Below are positions 8,886 through 16,793 of a DNA stretch of 64,000 nt, one piece after another. Source of the stretch: CAVOJY01 sp963696405 (GTDB lineage Bacteria > Chloroflexota > Limnocylindria > Limnocylindrales > CSP1-4); assembly GCA_963696405.1 (NCBI GenBank), contig CAVOJY010000003.1, positions 124,001 through 188,000 of the forward strand, written 5' to 3'. Numbering within the stretch: position 1 is the stretch's first letter; every line of letters starts with the position of its first letter. The notes below the pieces were generated by a model, which saw nothing but the letters and a program-made list of their open reading frames with translations, made no database searches and was not told the DNA's origin. Position numbers and translations under genes: made by a program.

Positions 8886-8922
8886 ATCCTAGCACTTATC
8901 AGTGATACCCCCAGGGAGTATC
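8886..8922 (-). promoter_or_regulatory. trxB promoter with 19-bp near-palindromic operator
   Basis: On the minus strand TAGGAT (8891-8886) sits 7 nt before the trxB ATG. Upstream, 8904-8922 reads GATACCCCCAGGGAGTATC on the plus strand: 9-bp arms around one central base with one mismatched pair. The sequence resembles G-tract operators of CsoR/CstR-type repressors, but no such regulator is in the window. Placement over the -35 region suggests repression. Confidence 0.5.
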
Positions 8923-8931
8923 CGCTGATGG

Positions 8932-9681
8932 TCAGCCCGGCAGGCTCGGACGCAGGTTGCTGGCGGCGACGGCTCGGGCCCGCAGGTCCGCCACCGCCGC
9001 CTTGTAGCCGCCTGGATGGGCGAAGATGGCGGTGCCCGCCACGAAGACGTTGGCGCCGGCTGCCGACCCGCCGGCGATCGTCCCGGCTCCGATCCCGCCG
9101 TCCAGCTCGACGTCGATGTCGCGCCCCGTCCCGTCAGCCATGGCGCGGACCGCCGTGATCTTGGGCTCCATGCTCGCCAGGTAGCGCTGGCCGCCGAACC
9201 CGGGGTTGACCGTCATGACCAGGACCAGGTCCACGAGGTCGAGGACCTGCGTGATCGCGTCCGCCGGCGTCGAGGGGTTGAGCGCGACACCGGCACGCGC
9301 CCCTGCCTCGCGCACGAGGAGCAGGCTGCGCCTGAGGTCGCGGGTCGATTCGACGTGGACGGTCACCAGGCTGCACCCGGCGTCCACGCACTGCCCGACG
9401 AGGTCGTCAGGGTTGCTCACCATGAGCTGGGCCTCGAAGGGCAGGCGGGTGTGCGGTCTCCCGGCCGCGATGATCGCCGGGCCGAACGACAGGTTTGGCA
9501 CGAAATGGCCGTCCATGACATCCCACTGGATCCGGTCGACCCTGGCGGCCTCGAGCTCGGCCAGCTGTTCGCCGAACCGGGCGTAATCGGCCGGGAGCAC
9601 CGACCCGACGATCGCCACGTCCCGGGTGGGCACGACGTCGGGGCGCGGCAGCGGATTGACGGCGGGTCCATCGGTATCCAT
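8932..9681 (-). CDS. rpe: Ribulose-phosphate 3-epimerase
   Basis: Interconverts ribulose-5-P and xylulose-5-P, feeding the pentose phosphate route and the phosphoketolase encoded further on. The TIM-barrel signatures IQWDVMDGHFVPNLSFGP and VLVMTVNPGFGGQ carry metal- and phosphate-binding residues, and DIDVELDGGIG is the later metal/phosphate motif. The ATG at 9681 gives 249 residues; an open frame continues upstream but has no homology signal. A ~30-residue N-terminal extension precedes SVLPADYARF. It is 53 nt before trxB with a promoter between, so trxB need not depend on it. Confidence 0.94.
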   Translation of the reverse strand: MDTDGPAVNPLPRPDVVPTRDVAIVGSVLPADYARFGEQLAELEAARVDRIQWDVMDGHFVPNLSFGPAIIAAGRPHTRLPFEAQLMVSNPDDLVGQCVDAGCSLVTVHVESTRDLRRSLLLVREAGARAGVALNPSTPADAITQVLDLVDLVLVMTVNPGFGGQRYLASMEPKITAVRAMADGTGRDIDVELDGGIGAGTIAGGSAAGANVFVAGTAIFAHPGGYKAAVADLRARAVAASNLRPSLPG

Positions 9682-9792
9682 GGGCCGAAGCGTACGGCGT
9701 GGAACGCAATGCGTGCAGGGCGTGCCGGACCGCAGGGCATGGGACGACCGGGGGCACGCACCGCCGCGCCAGCGTCCCGCATACTTCTGCGC

Positions 9793-10437
9793 ATGGACCG
9801 TAGTCGAGCGCCCGAACTGATCGCCGGGATCGTCCTTGTCATCATCGGCGCCGCGTACTTCGTCTCGTACCTGATCCCCAGCCTGGACCGCTTCGTCGTC
9901 CTGGCCATCGGGATCGGGATCCTCGCTCTCTTCGCCGCGACCCGGGCGCCCGCCGCGCTCATCGGCGGGTCGATCGTCACCGGCGTCGGCGTCGGCATCG
10001 TCCTTGCCAGCTCCATCGCCGGAACAACCGGCGGTGCGCTCTTCCTGATCAGCCTGGGGGGTGGCTTCCTCCTGGCCTGGCTCGTCGGCTGGTCCCTGGA
10101 GATGCCGGAGGCGCGCGTCTGGCCGCTCATCCCGGGCTCGATCCTCGTGCTGCTCGGCGCTGCCATGCTTCCTGGCGCAGGCTGGGCGGTCGCACTCATC
10201 GTGATCGGCCTGGGTCTCGTGGTCGTGGGGTTCGGGGCCGGCCGGCGCGGCCCGGCAGCGGGGCCGTCCTCGCCCGAACCGGCACCGCCGGCGGCCTGGC
10301 CGCCCGGGGGCCCGGGTGATGGGGCGACCCAGCCGGGGGCAGCTGAGCCGTGGGCGACCGAGCAGGGCGCGGTCGAGCCGGGTGCGGTCGAGCCAGGCGC
10401 CGCCGTGCCGGGGAGCTCGGACCAACCCGAGGGCTGA
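9793..10437 (+). CDS. Multi-pass membrane protein with Pro/Gly/Glu repeat tail
   Basis: 214 residues, no family recognised. Residues ~8-150 hold about six hydrophobic helices (for example LIAGIVLVIIGAAYFVSYLI and WAVALIVIGLGLVVVGFG). The last ~60 residues are Pro/Ala/Gly-rich and end in short repeats of the type (A/V)EPGA. The ATG lies 7 nt after CATACT, suggesting leaderless transcription. It diverges from rpe and converges on the next gene. It may be a DUF-type small integral membrane protein; function unknown. Confidence 0.65.
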   Translation: MDRSRAPELIAGIVLVIIGAAYFVSYLIPSLDRFVVLAIGIGILALFAATRAPAALIGGSIVTGVGVGIVLASSIAGTTGGALFLISLGGGFLLAWLVGWSLEMPEARVWPLIPGSILVLLGAAMLPGAGWAVALIVIGLGLVVVGFGAGRRGPAAGPSSPEPAPPAAWPPGGPGDGATQPGAAEPWATEQGAVEPGAVEPGAAVPGSSDQPEG

Positions 10438-10444
10438 TCAGCCC
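10431..10444. terminator. 14-bp palindrome between convergent genes
   Basis: GGGCTGATCAGCCC is a perfect palindrome that contains the stop codon of the membrane-protein gene and lies just before the end of the convergent LLM gene. It could fold as a short hairpin, but there is no U-tract; terminator function is weakly supported. Confidence 0.25.
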
Positions 10445-10462
10445 GGGCAGGCGCCTCTCACG

Positions 10463-11386
10463 TCAGGTGATCGGGCTGGATTCGCCGATCGTCCGAAGCT
10501 GCGGGATCACGTCCCGTCCCACGACCTCGAGCTTCCGCACGTCCCACGCGCCACGGATACTCACGATCGCGTGGTGCGACCCGGCCTCGGCCCATCCGGC
10601 CGCTCGCTCGAGGAAGCGGCCCGCCGAGTCGCGCGCCGCCTGACCCTCAGGCTCGATCTCCGCGACATTGAGGTTCGTGCGCTCGATCGACGCGTAGTCA
10701 CGCCCCAGCTCATCGCAATGCGCGCGGAGAACGGCGTACTTGTGCCGCAGCGTATCGGCCGAGCCGAAGACGTTCGTCGCGTCGGCGTACTGGGCGACGA
10801 GGCGGAGCGTCTTCCGTTCGCCTCCGCCGCCGATGATGATGGGCGGGTGGGGCCGCTCGATGGTCTGCGGGCTGTTGAGCAGCCGATCCGCCTGGTAGTG
10901 GCGGCCCGCGAAGGCCTCCCCGCTGCCGTGCTCCCCGGCCCACATGGCGCGAACGATCAGGAGCGTCTCCTCCAGCATCTCGAACCGCTCGCCGAGCGGC
11001 GGCATTGGGAACCCGAGCCCCCTTGACTCCTCCTCGTTCCAGGCGGCCCCGATGCCGAAGTAGGTGCGGCCGCCGGCGAGCACGTCGAGCGTCGTCGCAA
11101 GCTTGGCCCACAGGCCGGCCTGGCGATAGTGGATGCCACCGACCATGAGCCCCAGGCGGGCGCGCTTCGCGAACGCGGCGGCATACCCGAGGGCGGTCCA
11201 GCCTTCGAGCATGGGCTCCTCCGGCCGGCCCACTCCGCGTATCTGGAAGAAGTGGTCCATGACCCAGATCGAGTCGAAGCCTGCCTCGTCGGCGGTCTGG
11301 ACGACCCGGGCGAAGGTGGGGGCGATGGCGGCGTCGCCGCCGGGCCAGGTGAACGAGGGGATCTGCAGTCCGAGCTTCATATGCAC
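10463..11386 (-). CDS. LLM-class F420-dependent oxidoreductase
   Basis: 307-residue luciferase-like monooxygenase-fold protein. Barrel signatures: MKLGLQIPSF, FDSIWVMDHFFQI, TYFGIGAAWNEEESRGLGFP and PPIIIGGGGERKTLRLVAQY. This pattern matches the LLM branch that usually binds F420 rather than FMN, consistent with F420 genes 2 kb away. ATG at 11386 or 11380. It stands alone between convergent and toxin-antitoxin genes. Substrate unknown. Confidence 0.8.
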   Translation of the reverse strand: MHMKLGLQIPSFTWPGGDAAIAPTFARVVQTADEAGFDSIWVMDHFFQIRGVGRPEEPMLEGWTALGYAAAFAKRARLGLMVGGIHYRQAGLWAKLATTLDVLAGGRTYFGIGAAWNEEESRGLGFPMPPLGERFEMLEETLLIVRAMWAGEHGSGEAFAGRHYQADRLLNSPQTIERPHPPIIIGGGGERKTLRLVAQYADATNVFGSADTLRHKYAVLRAHCDELGRDYASIERTNLNVAEIEPEGQAARDSAGRFLERAAGWAEAGSHHAIVSIRGAWDVRKLEVVGRDVIPQLRTIGESSPIT

Positions 11387-11485
11387 GCAGGGTACGCGAC
11401 CGGGCAGGCGTCGTCAGGCGAGGCGCGGCACGCGGCTCGGGCCAGTAAGACAGCCGACGCCCAGGGACGCGCTACCGCAGCGAAA

Positions 11486-11920
11486 TCAGGCGAGCGGCAG
11501 GTCGGCCAGCCAGGCCACGTTGCGACCGGTGGCCAGACCGGCTTCGTACTGGCGGCGATCTGCGGTGATGAGCGGCGCGCCGCGGGCTTCGGCGGCAACG
11601 AGGTACACCGCGTCGTACACGGAGAGCCCGGTGGGGATGGCGACGCCGACGGCGAGGGCGACGAGGTCGGCCGACGAAACGATGGTGAGGTCGAGGTCAA
11701 CGAGCGCAAGGACGGCCGCAGCGACCGACTCGTGAGCGATGCGCCCTCGACGCGCCGCCCCGAGCAGTGCATGCCCAACCTCGGCCACGAGGATGTCCGG
11801 GGCCATGAGCGTGTCACCCGACGCCGCCTCTGCGTCCAGCAGCGCAAGAGCCTGCTCGTGACCCTGCTCGTCCGCGAGAAACAGCTTCACCGCGACGCTG
11901 GCGTCGAGAACGATCGTCAT
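11486..11920 (-). CDS. PIN-domain toxin (VapC-like)
   Basis: 144 residues with the PIN nuclease fold. The acidic metal-binding residues are visible in IVLDASVAVKLF, LVAEVGHALLG, LSVYDAVYLVAAE and PLITADRRQ. VapC-type toxins cleave RNA, often tRNA, when released from the antitoxin. The ATG at 11920 forms an ATGA overlap with the stop of the upstream helix-turn-helix gene, so I rejected longer starts inside that gene. Order antitoxin-toxin with translational coupling supports a type II toxin-antitoxin pair. Confidence 0.8.
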   Translation of the reverse strand: MTIVLDASVAVKLFLADEQGHEQALALLDAEAASGDTLMAPDILVAEVGHALLGAARRGRIAHESVAAAVLALVDLDLTIVSSADLVALAVGVAIPTGLSVYDAVYLVAAEARGAPLITADRRQYEAGLATGRNVAWLADLPLA

Positions 11921-12351
11921 GGCGATGCCGGCTCGTCCTCGTCGTACTCCCTCCCGTCCCGGAATGCGCGGATGTAGGCCTCCGCGGTGTCGTGCTCGTC
12001 GCGCGGCGGCTTGCTCGAGGCGGCGATCCGCCGGATCGTCTCGATCGCCCGCCTCCTGCGCCCTGTCCGCCATGCTTCGCGACCGGCTTTCAGCCACGCC
12101 GCGACCGGGTCGTCCGCCGCCGAGTCGCCCGTGGTCGGCGGTTCGATCTGGTTGCGTGCCGAGCCCGGGCCGGCGGCGTCAGTGGCGGCTGCTCCGTACG
12201 GGACGTAGGCCTCGCGCAGGGCGCGTTCCGGTACGCGGATACGTCCCCCGATCCGGTAGACGTCCAGGCGGCCGTTGGCGATCCAGCGCCGGACAGTGCG
12301 TTCGCTCACACCGAGGACCCGGGCGGTGTCTGCGATGGTCATGTCTGTCAT
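11917..12351 (-). CDS. Excisionase-type HTH protein, probable antitoxin of the PIN gene
   Basis: 144 residues. The N-terminus is an excisionase/MerR-like winged helix (TIADTARVLGVSERTVRRWI then GRIRVPERALREAY), the type that often regulates PIN toxins. The middle is a low-complexity linker; the C-terminal ~60 residues (VAAWLKAGREAWRTGRRRRA to the acidic end) probably wrap the toxin. It is much longer than common ~75-90-residue antitoxins. ATG at 12351, 8 nt after a TATACC -10-like box; a second ATG lies at 12342. Confidence 0.7.
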   Translation of the reverse strand: MTDMTIADTARVLGVSERTVRRWIANGRLDVYRIGGRIRVPERALREAYVPYGAAATDAAGPGSARNQIEPPTTGDSAADDPVAAWLKAGREAWRTGRRRRAIETIRRIAASSKPPRDEHDTAEAYIRAFRDGREYDEDEPASP

Positions 12352-12359
12352 GTCAGAAT

Positions 12360-12365
12360 GGTATA
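12360..12365 (-). promoter_or_regulatory. -10-like box of HTH/PIN operon
   Basis: TATACC on the minus strand, 8 nt before the antitoxin ATG. The direct repeats TGTC/TGTCATGTCA flank the start. No clear -35 is seen. Confidence 0.35.
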
Positions 12366-12845
12366 GAAGCGGCCACCGGCGGTCAAGGGGAGGCTGTAGT
12401 CGCCTGGATACGTCGGTCGCGCGTCGATCCCCAGCCGGGAGGGGGACTGGGCTACGGGCAGGGTCGCCCGCGACCTACTCGGGGCCCGGGCTGCGAAGCG
12501 ACCGGAGACCGACCAGGGCATACGGAAACCCCCTTGGCCTTGGCCGGGACCGATCCGGCACGACCACCGACGAGGCATCCCCGACAATGGTTGGATGTCC
12601 CGGCCCGAGCGTGAGTCGGGACATCGGGGCCGGACCCTGGGACCCCCAGGGCTGCGCTGGCCGTCGCCGGGAGCGGCCAACGCTACGGGGAGTTGCGTAC
12701 GACCGGAAGGGCGGGCACCGCGCCGCGCCGCGACGCGGACGGGCCGCCGAGGCCCCCGGCAGCGCCCGGCCAGCCCGATCGGTCGGCAACCCCGCCAACC
12801 CGGGTCGGCCGGGAGCGGGCGTAAGGCGCCTGGCCAACTCGGGCC
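12366..12845. other. ~480-bp stretch without a convincing gene
   Basis: This spacer lies between the antitoxin promoter and the end of the F420 operon. Reading frames across it show no domain, no start with a good Shine-Dalgarno and arginine/proline-rich composition, as random GC-rich DNA gives. The structure I see is a 9-bp-stem hairpin GATGTCCCG/CGGGACATC (12594-12602 and 12617-12625) and a 7-bp-stem hairpin CCCTGGG/CCCAGGG (12635-12651). Either could end transcription from cofC-cofE. Confidence 0.5.
12594..12625 (-). terminator. Hairpin downstream of cofC-cofE
   Basis: Nine perfectly paired bases around a 14-nt loop, ~220 nt past the cofC-cofE stop in its direction of transcription. No U-run follows, so it is only a candidate factor-dependent or structural terminator. 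Confidence 0.3.
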
Positions 12846-14363
12846 CTACCGGAAGAGGTCGGCCTCCGCGGGTATCACGACGTCGCGGGTGATTGAGCCG
12901 TCTCCCGCCGGCAGTTCGACGCCGCGAACCAGGACCACCGGGCGTCTCGAGGTCTTGCCCGCGGCCAGCTCCGCGGCGGAGGCGATCTCGTCGGCCACGG
13001 CCACGACGGTTGCCTCCATGGTGCGGCCGCTGGTGTCGGGCCGGCCGCGGAGGTCGGCGAGGGGAGAGAAGCCGGAGACCCCGAGCGCGACGTCGGTGAT
13101 CCCCCAGCGCCACGGCCTGCCGAACGAGTCGCTGACGATGACGGCCACGTCCACGCCGAGCGCCTCGCGCAGGCGAGCGCGGAGCCGCGCGGCTGACCCA
13201 TCAGGGTCCTCCGGCAGGAGGGTCACCAGGTCCGCGCCCTCCACGTTCGAGGCGTCCACCCCCGAGTTCGCGCAGACGTACCCGTGTCGGGTCTCCGTGA
13301 TGATGATGCCGCGTTCCATGCGGACCACCCGTACCGCCTCGCCCAGGACGACCTCGACCTGCCGCGCATCCCGGCTCCAGCGGCGGCCGAACTCGACCGC
13401 CTCCGGTCGCGGCTGCACCGTCCGAAGATCGACGATCCTGCCCTCCGCCTTCGAGACGACCTTCTGGGTGACGACGAGGACGTCCCCGGCGCGGGGAGCG
13501 AGGTCCGGGTCGATGACTGCCCCGTCCCGGATGGCGGCGGCGATGAGACCGGCCAGGTCGTCGCCGGGGCGGATGTCGGGGAGCGGGGGAAGGGCGAGGG
13601 CGACGACGCGACGACCGGGTGGCGTTACGGCGGCGGTCTCCAGGTCGTGGACAGTGGCCCCGTCCTCCCGCGATGCCCCGGTCGCGTCTGCCGGCTCGGC
13701 ACGCCCCAGCGCCTGGAGGGCGGCGATCTCTTCGGGACCCAGCCGCTCGAGGTCTTCGGGAGTGTCGAGATCGAAACCGAGGGCCGGGTCGACCACGACC
13801 TGGAGGGAGGCACCGGCCGCCTCCGCCGCACGCAGGTGCGCCTCGAAGCTGTCGTCCCCGAAGGCCGGCGCGATGACCCCGGGAGGCGAGAGCAGGAGTG
13901 CGTTCGTGCCGCGGCGGGCATCGGCGGGGGTGATGGCCACGATGGGGCCACCACGGGCCGCCGCGAGGGCAGCGTCGGCGGCCTCCACGAGCCGCCCGAT
14001 CGCCTCGGCCGAAACCAGCGGCAGGTCCGCGGGCAGCACCAGGAGGGCGGTGCACCCGCGGGCGAGCGCGGCTGCGCGCCCCAGGACCAGCGCCTCGTTC
14101 AGGCCGGTCGCGGGCTCGGCAGGCTGGGCCACTGTGCTCGCCCCCGAGGCGGCCGCGACGGCGAGCACCGCGGGGTCCGGGCTCACGACGTGGACGCCGG
14201 CGGCGCCACCCCACTCGCGGAGGCAGGCAAGCAGCCGCCGAAGCATCCCCAGGATGAGCTCCTCGCGCTCCTCCGCGTCGAGAGCGCCCCCGAGGCGCGT
14301 CTTCCCGCCTTCAAGCGTGCGAAGCGGGACGACCACGTGGATGCGCGAGAGGTCGGCAGACAC
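12846..14363 (-). CDS. Fused CofC-CofE: phospholactate-type guanylyltransferase + F420-0:gamma-L-glutamate ligase
   Basis: 505-residue fusion of two coenzyme F420 enzymes. Residues ~1-215 are the CofC/FbiD nucleotidyltransferase (HVVVPLRTLEGGKTRLGG, LLVLPADLPLVS, RRGTNALLLSPP, FGDDSFEAHL), which activates the phospho-three-carbon acid with GTP. Residues ~240-505 are CofE, which adds glutamate to F420-0 (LPDIRPGDDLAGLI, VLVVTQKVVSKAEGRIV, VCANSGVDASNVEG, VSDSFGRPWRWGITDVALG). The nitroreductase domain found after CofE in actinobacterial FbiB is absent. The GTG start is 2 nt after the cofD stop, so the three activities of the late pathway come from one operon. No domain junction is frameshifted. 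Preference for phosphoenolpyruvate, phospholactate or phosphoglycerate cannot be read. Confidence 0.93.
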   Translation of the reverse strand: MSADLSRIHVVVPLRTLEGGKTRLGGALDAEEREELILGMLRRLLACLREWGGAAGVHVVSPDPAVLAVAAASGASTVAQPAEPATGLNEALVLGRAAALARGCTALLVLPADLPLVSAEAIGRLVEAADAALAAARGGPIVAITPADARRGTNALLLSPPGVIAPAFGDDSFEAHLRAAEAAGASLQVVVDPALGFDLDTPEDLERLGPEEIAALQALGRAEPADATGASREDGATVHDLETAAVTPPGRRVVALALPPLPDIRPGDDLAGLIAAAIRDGAVIDPDLAPRAGDVLVVTQKVVSKAEGRIVDLRTVQPRPEAVEFGRRWSRDARQVEVVLGEAVRVVRMERGIIITETRHGYVCANSGVDASNVEGADLVTLLPEDPDGSAARLRARLREALGVDVAVIVSDSFGRPWRWGITDVALGVSGFSPLADLRGRPDTSGRTMEATVVAVADEIASAAELAAGKTSRRPVVLVRGVELPAGDGSITRDVVIPAEADLFR

Positions 14364-14365
14364 GA

Positions 14366-15400
14366 TCAGGACTCCGCGATCCGCTTGCCCAGAGCGAGCA
14401 CCTCGCGCGCGACCGTGGCGCGGCTCGCCTGGTCGGTCATGACCGTCTCGGCGACGGACGCACGGATGCCGAGGGCCTCTATGGAGCGCGCTTGCGCTGC
14501 GTCGCGGCGGTCGATGACCAGCCCGTCGAGCAGTCCGGGGTACCGATCGGCGTAGTGCCGGGCCACGCCGAGGGCGCTCGGCTCTCCACCCAGGGTGACG
14601 AACATGCGGTCGGCCGGCCCGCGGACCGCCGCACCGGCGACGATCGGGCTCACCGCCACCACTGGTGCCGGCGCGGCCAGCAGAGCCGCCAGCATGCCCG
14701 GGACCGCGAGGATCGTGCCCACACTCACGAACGGGTTGGAGGGTGCTATCGCGACAAGCGACGCGCCGGCGATCGCGTCGAGCACCGCGGTCGTGGGCTG
14801 AGCCGCAGCCACCCCTTCGAAGGCAACCTCGCGCACGTCGTCGGCGTGTCGTCGTCGCACGAAGTAGTCCTGGAAGTCGAGCCAACCGGCGTCCGTGCGA
14901 AGCCGGGTCCGCACGGTGGCATCGGTCATCGGCAGGATCCGGGACGGGACGTCGAGGGCAGCCGCGAGGTCCGCGGTCACCTCTGTCAGCGTCGTCCCCC
15001 GCGCAAGACGTTCGGTTCGTACGATGTGGGCCGCGAGGTCGCGGTCGCCGAGGCGGAACCAGGTCTCCTCGCCGTACCGCTCGAGCAGGGCCGCCGCCGA
15101 CCAGGTTTCGTCCCGGAGGCCCCAACCCGTCTCGGGGTTCGCCATCCCGGCGAGCGTGTACATGACCGTGTCGAGGTCCGGCGAGACGTGGAGGCCGTGG
15201 AGAACGAGGTCGTCGCCGGTGTTGACGATGACCGACACGGTCCCGGGAGGCAGGACGTTTTCGAGGCCGTCGGCGAGCTTCGCGCCGCCGACACCCCCGG
15301 CAAGAACGGCGACCCGCAGGGAACCGGATCGATCGTGAACGCCCAGCTGCAGGCCCCCCTCAGCCTTCCGGGACGAGCTGGAACACGTCCGCGTAGTCAA
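14366..15400 (-). CDS. cofD: 2-phospho-L-lactate transferase CofD (FbiA)
   Basis: Joins the GDP-activated phospho acid made by CofC to the deazaflavin Fo, giving F420-0. Family motifs: RVAVLAGGVGGAKLADGL (GDP/substrate loop), VNTGDDLVLHGLHVSPDLDT, LPMTDATVRTRL and IAPSNPFVSVGTIL. No ATG or GTG lies close to the conserved N-terminus. The nearest accepted start is TTG at 15400, inside the end of the Ddn-type gene (41-nt overlap); CTG at 15319 would also fit the family length. Start therefore uncertain. Immediately followed by the CofC-CofE fusion. Fo synthase (cofG/cofH) is not in the window. Confidence 0.92.
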   Translation of the reverse strand: MTTRTCSSSSRKAEGGLQLGVHDRSGSLRVAVLAGGVGGAKLADGLENVLPPGTVSVIVNTGDDLVLHGLHVSPDLDTVMYTLAGMANPETGWGLRDETWSAAALLERYGEETWFRLGDRDLAAHIVRTERLARGTTLTEVTADLAAALDVPSRILPMTDATVRTRLRTDAGWLDFQDYFVRRRHADDVREVAFEGVAAAQPTTAVLDAIAGASLVAIAPSNPFVSVGTILAVPGMLAALLAAPAPVVAVSPIVAGAAVRGPADRMFVTLGGEPSALGVARHYADRYPGLLDGLVIDRRDAAQARSIEALGIRASVAETVMTDQASRATVAREVLALGKRIAES

Positions 15401-15755
15401 CGAAGCCGCCCCGGCTGCCCAGGGTCGCCTGCAGCTCCGCGATGCCGGTCTCCCGGGCGGTCCCATCGAGCGGGGTCGCCCGGTACCGGCGCTCCTCGCC
15501 GAGGATCGCGTACGAACACGAGGGGTTGGCCCTGAGGTTCGCGGCCCAGCCGCGACCTGAGCCACCGGCACCGATGACGAGCCGCTCGCCCGGTTGCCCC
15601 GCAAAGCCCACGTAGGCGGAGCGCGCCTGGCCCGACGTGCGACCGGTGGTGGTCAGGCGGCCGACCTTCCCGGTGCGCGCGAGCATTCGGCCTCCGACCG
15701 CGTTCCACGCTCTCGACAAGACGTTCATCTCATCCCTCACTGCGCTGTTCGGCAC
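15360..15755 (-). CDS. Deazaflavin (F420)-dependent nitroreductase/quinone reductase family protein
   Basis: 131-residue split-beta-barrel protein of the Ddn/FDOR-A type, which uses reduced F420 to reduce quinones or nitro compounds. Family marks: LARTGKVGRLTTTGRTSGQ then RSAYVGFAGQPGERLVIGAGG, and WAANLRANPSCSYAI. Being directly upstream of cofD and overlapping it, it strongly suggests the cofactor made by this operon is used here. Substrate unknown. Confidence 0.88.
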   Translation of the reverse strand: MPNSAVRDEMNVLSRAWNAVGGRMLARTGKVGRLTTTGRTSGQARSAYVGFAGQPGERLVIGAGGSGRGWAANLRANPSCSYAILGEERRYRATPLDGTARETGIAELQATLGSRGGFVDYADVFQLVPEG

Positions 15756-15774
15756 CGGGAGGTTGTCCCCAGCT

Positions 15775-16764
15775 TCACGCTGCCAGCTTCGGCAGGACCT
15801 CGCGGCCGAAGGCCTCGATCCACTCGCGCTGGTTTCGCCCGACGTTATGCAGGTAGACCCTGTCGAACCCCAGGTCGAGGAAGCGCTGGATCTCCCGGCG
15901 GTGAGCTTCGAGATCCGAGCTGATGAGCATGCGTCCCTGGAAGTCCTCCGGGCGGACGAGCTTGGCGATCTGGGCGAAGTCGTACGGCGACCGGATGTCC
16001 TGCTTGGGGAACTTCATCCCGCCGTTGGGCCACTCGACCATCGCGTTCTGTAGCGCCTCCTCGTCGGTTTCAGCCCACGACAGGTGAAGCTGGAGGATCT
16101 TCGGCAGCCCGGCGGGATCCTTGCCCGCCTCGCGGGCACCCCTATCGAACGCTTCGAAGACGGTTTCAATCCGCTCCTCCGGCGCACCAACGGTGATGAT
16201 GCCGTCGCAGAAGCGCCCGGTCCTCTCGGCGGTGAGCGGCCCGGCGGTGGCCACGTACACCGGGGGCGGGATCTCCGGCAACGTCCACAGCCGCAGGGTT
16301 TCCATGCGGTAGTACCGGCCTTCGTGGCGGACATCCTTCCCGCCGAACAGCCGGCGGATGATCTCGATCGATTCGAAGAGCCGGTCCGTGCGCTCGCGGA
16401 TGTCGGGCCAGTAGCCGGCGGCGATGTGCTCGTTGTGCGCCTCCCCGGACCCCAGGCCGAGCCAGAAGCGGCCAGGGTAGAGGCTCGCCATCGTCGCCGC
16501 CGCCTGGGCGACCATTGCCGGGTGCTGGCGGAACGAGGGGCACGTCACGCCCGGCCCCACGTCCCCGCTCGTGCGCTCCGCGGCGGCGGCCATGAAGGCC
16601 CAGGCGAACGAGGCCTGGCCCTGCTGCGGCACCCACGGCTGGACGTGGTCGGCGGCCATGACGCCGGAGAACCCGGCCGCTTCCGCGGCGACGCAGTAGT
16701 CAACCGCCTCGCGGGGGCCGAACTGCTCGAGTGTCGCCGCGTAGCCGACCTGTGCGCGTGCCAT
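15775..16764 (-). CDS. F420-dependent LLM oxidoreductase, FGD-like (TIGR03557-type)
   Basis: ~329-residue TIM-barrel protein close to F420-dependent glucose-6-phosphate dehydrogenase relatives. Visible: VGYAATLEQFGPREAVDYC, GVMAADHVQPWVPQQGQASF, ERTSGDVGPGVTCPSFRQHP, FWLGLGSGEAHNEH, PPVYVATAGPLTAERTGRF. The DHVQPW...GQ segment is where FGD places its F420-contacting loop. I chose the ATG at 16764 (MARAQVGY); a start at 16797 would overlap the preceding gene. It lies in the F420 operon, where such enzymes supply reduced F420 or use it. The exact sugar or alcohol substrate is not deducible. Confidence 0.85.
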   Translation of the reverse strand: MARAQVGYAATLEQFGPREAVDYCVAAEAAGFSGVMAADHVQPWVPQQGQASFAWAFMAAAAERTSGDVGPGVTCPSFRQHPAMVAQAAATMASLYPGRFWLGLGSGEAHNEHIAAGYWPDIRERTDRLFESIEIIRRLFGGKDVRHEGRYYRMETLRLWTLPEIPPPVYVATAGPLTAERTGRFCDGIITVGAPEERIETVFEAFDRGAREAGKDPAGLPKILQLHLSWAETDEEALQNAMVEWPNGGMKFPKQDIRSPYDFAQIAKLVRPEDFQGRMLISSDLEAHRREIQRFLDLGFDRVYLHNVGRNQREWIEAFGREVLPKLAA

Positions 16765-16793
16765 CCTGCGTCCTCCGCTGGTTCCTGCTGCAC

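Noticed and set aside
12275..12892. Plus-strand frame filling the 12.4-12.8 kb gap
   Set aside because: Arg/Gly/Pro-rich, no motif, no ribosome site, and it overlaps the antitoxin and cofC-cofE genes on the other strand.
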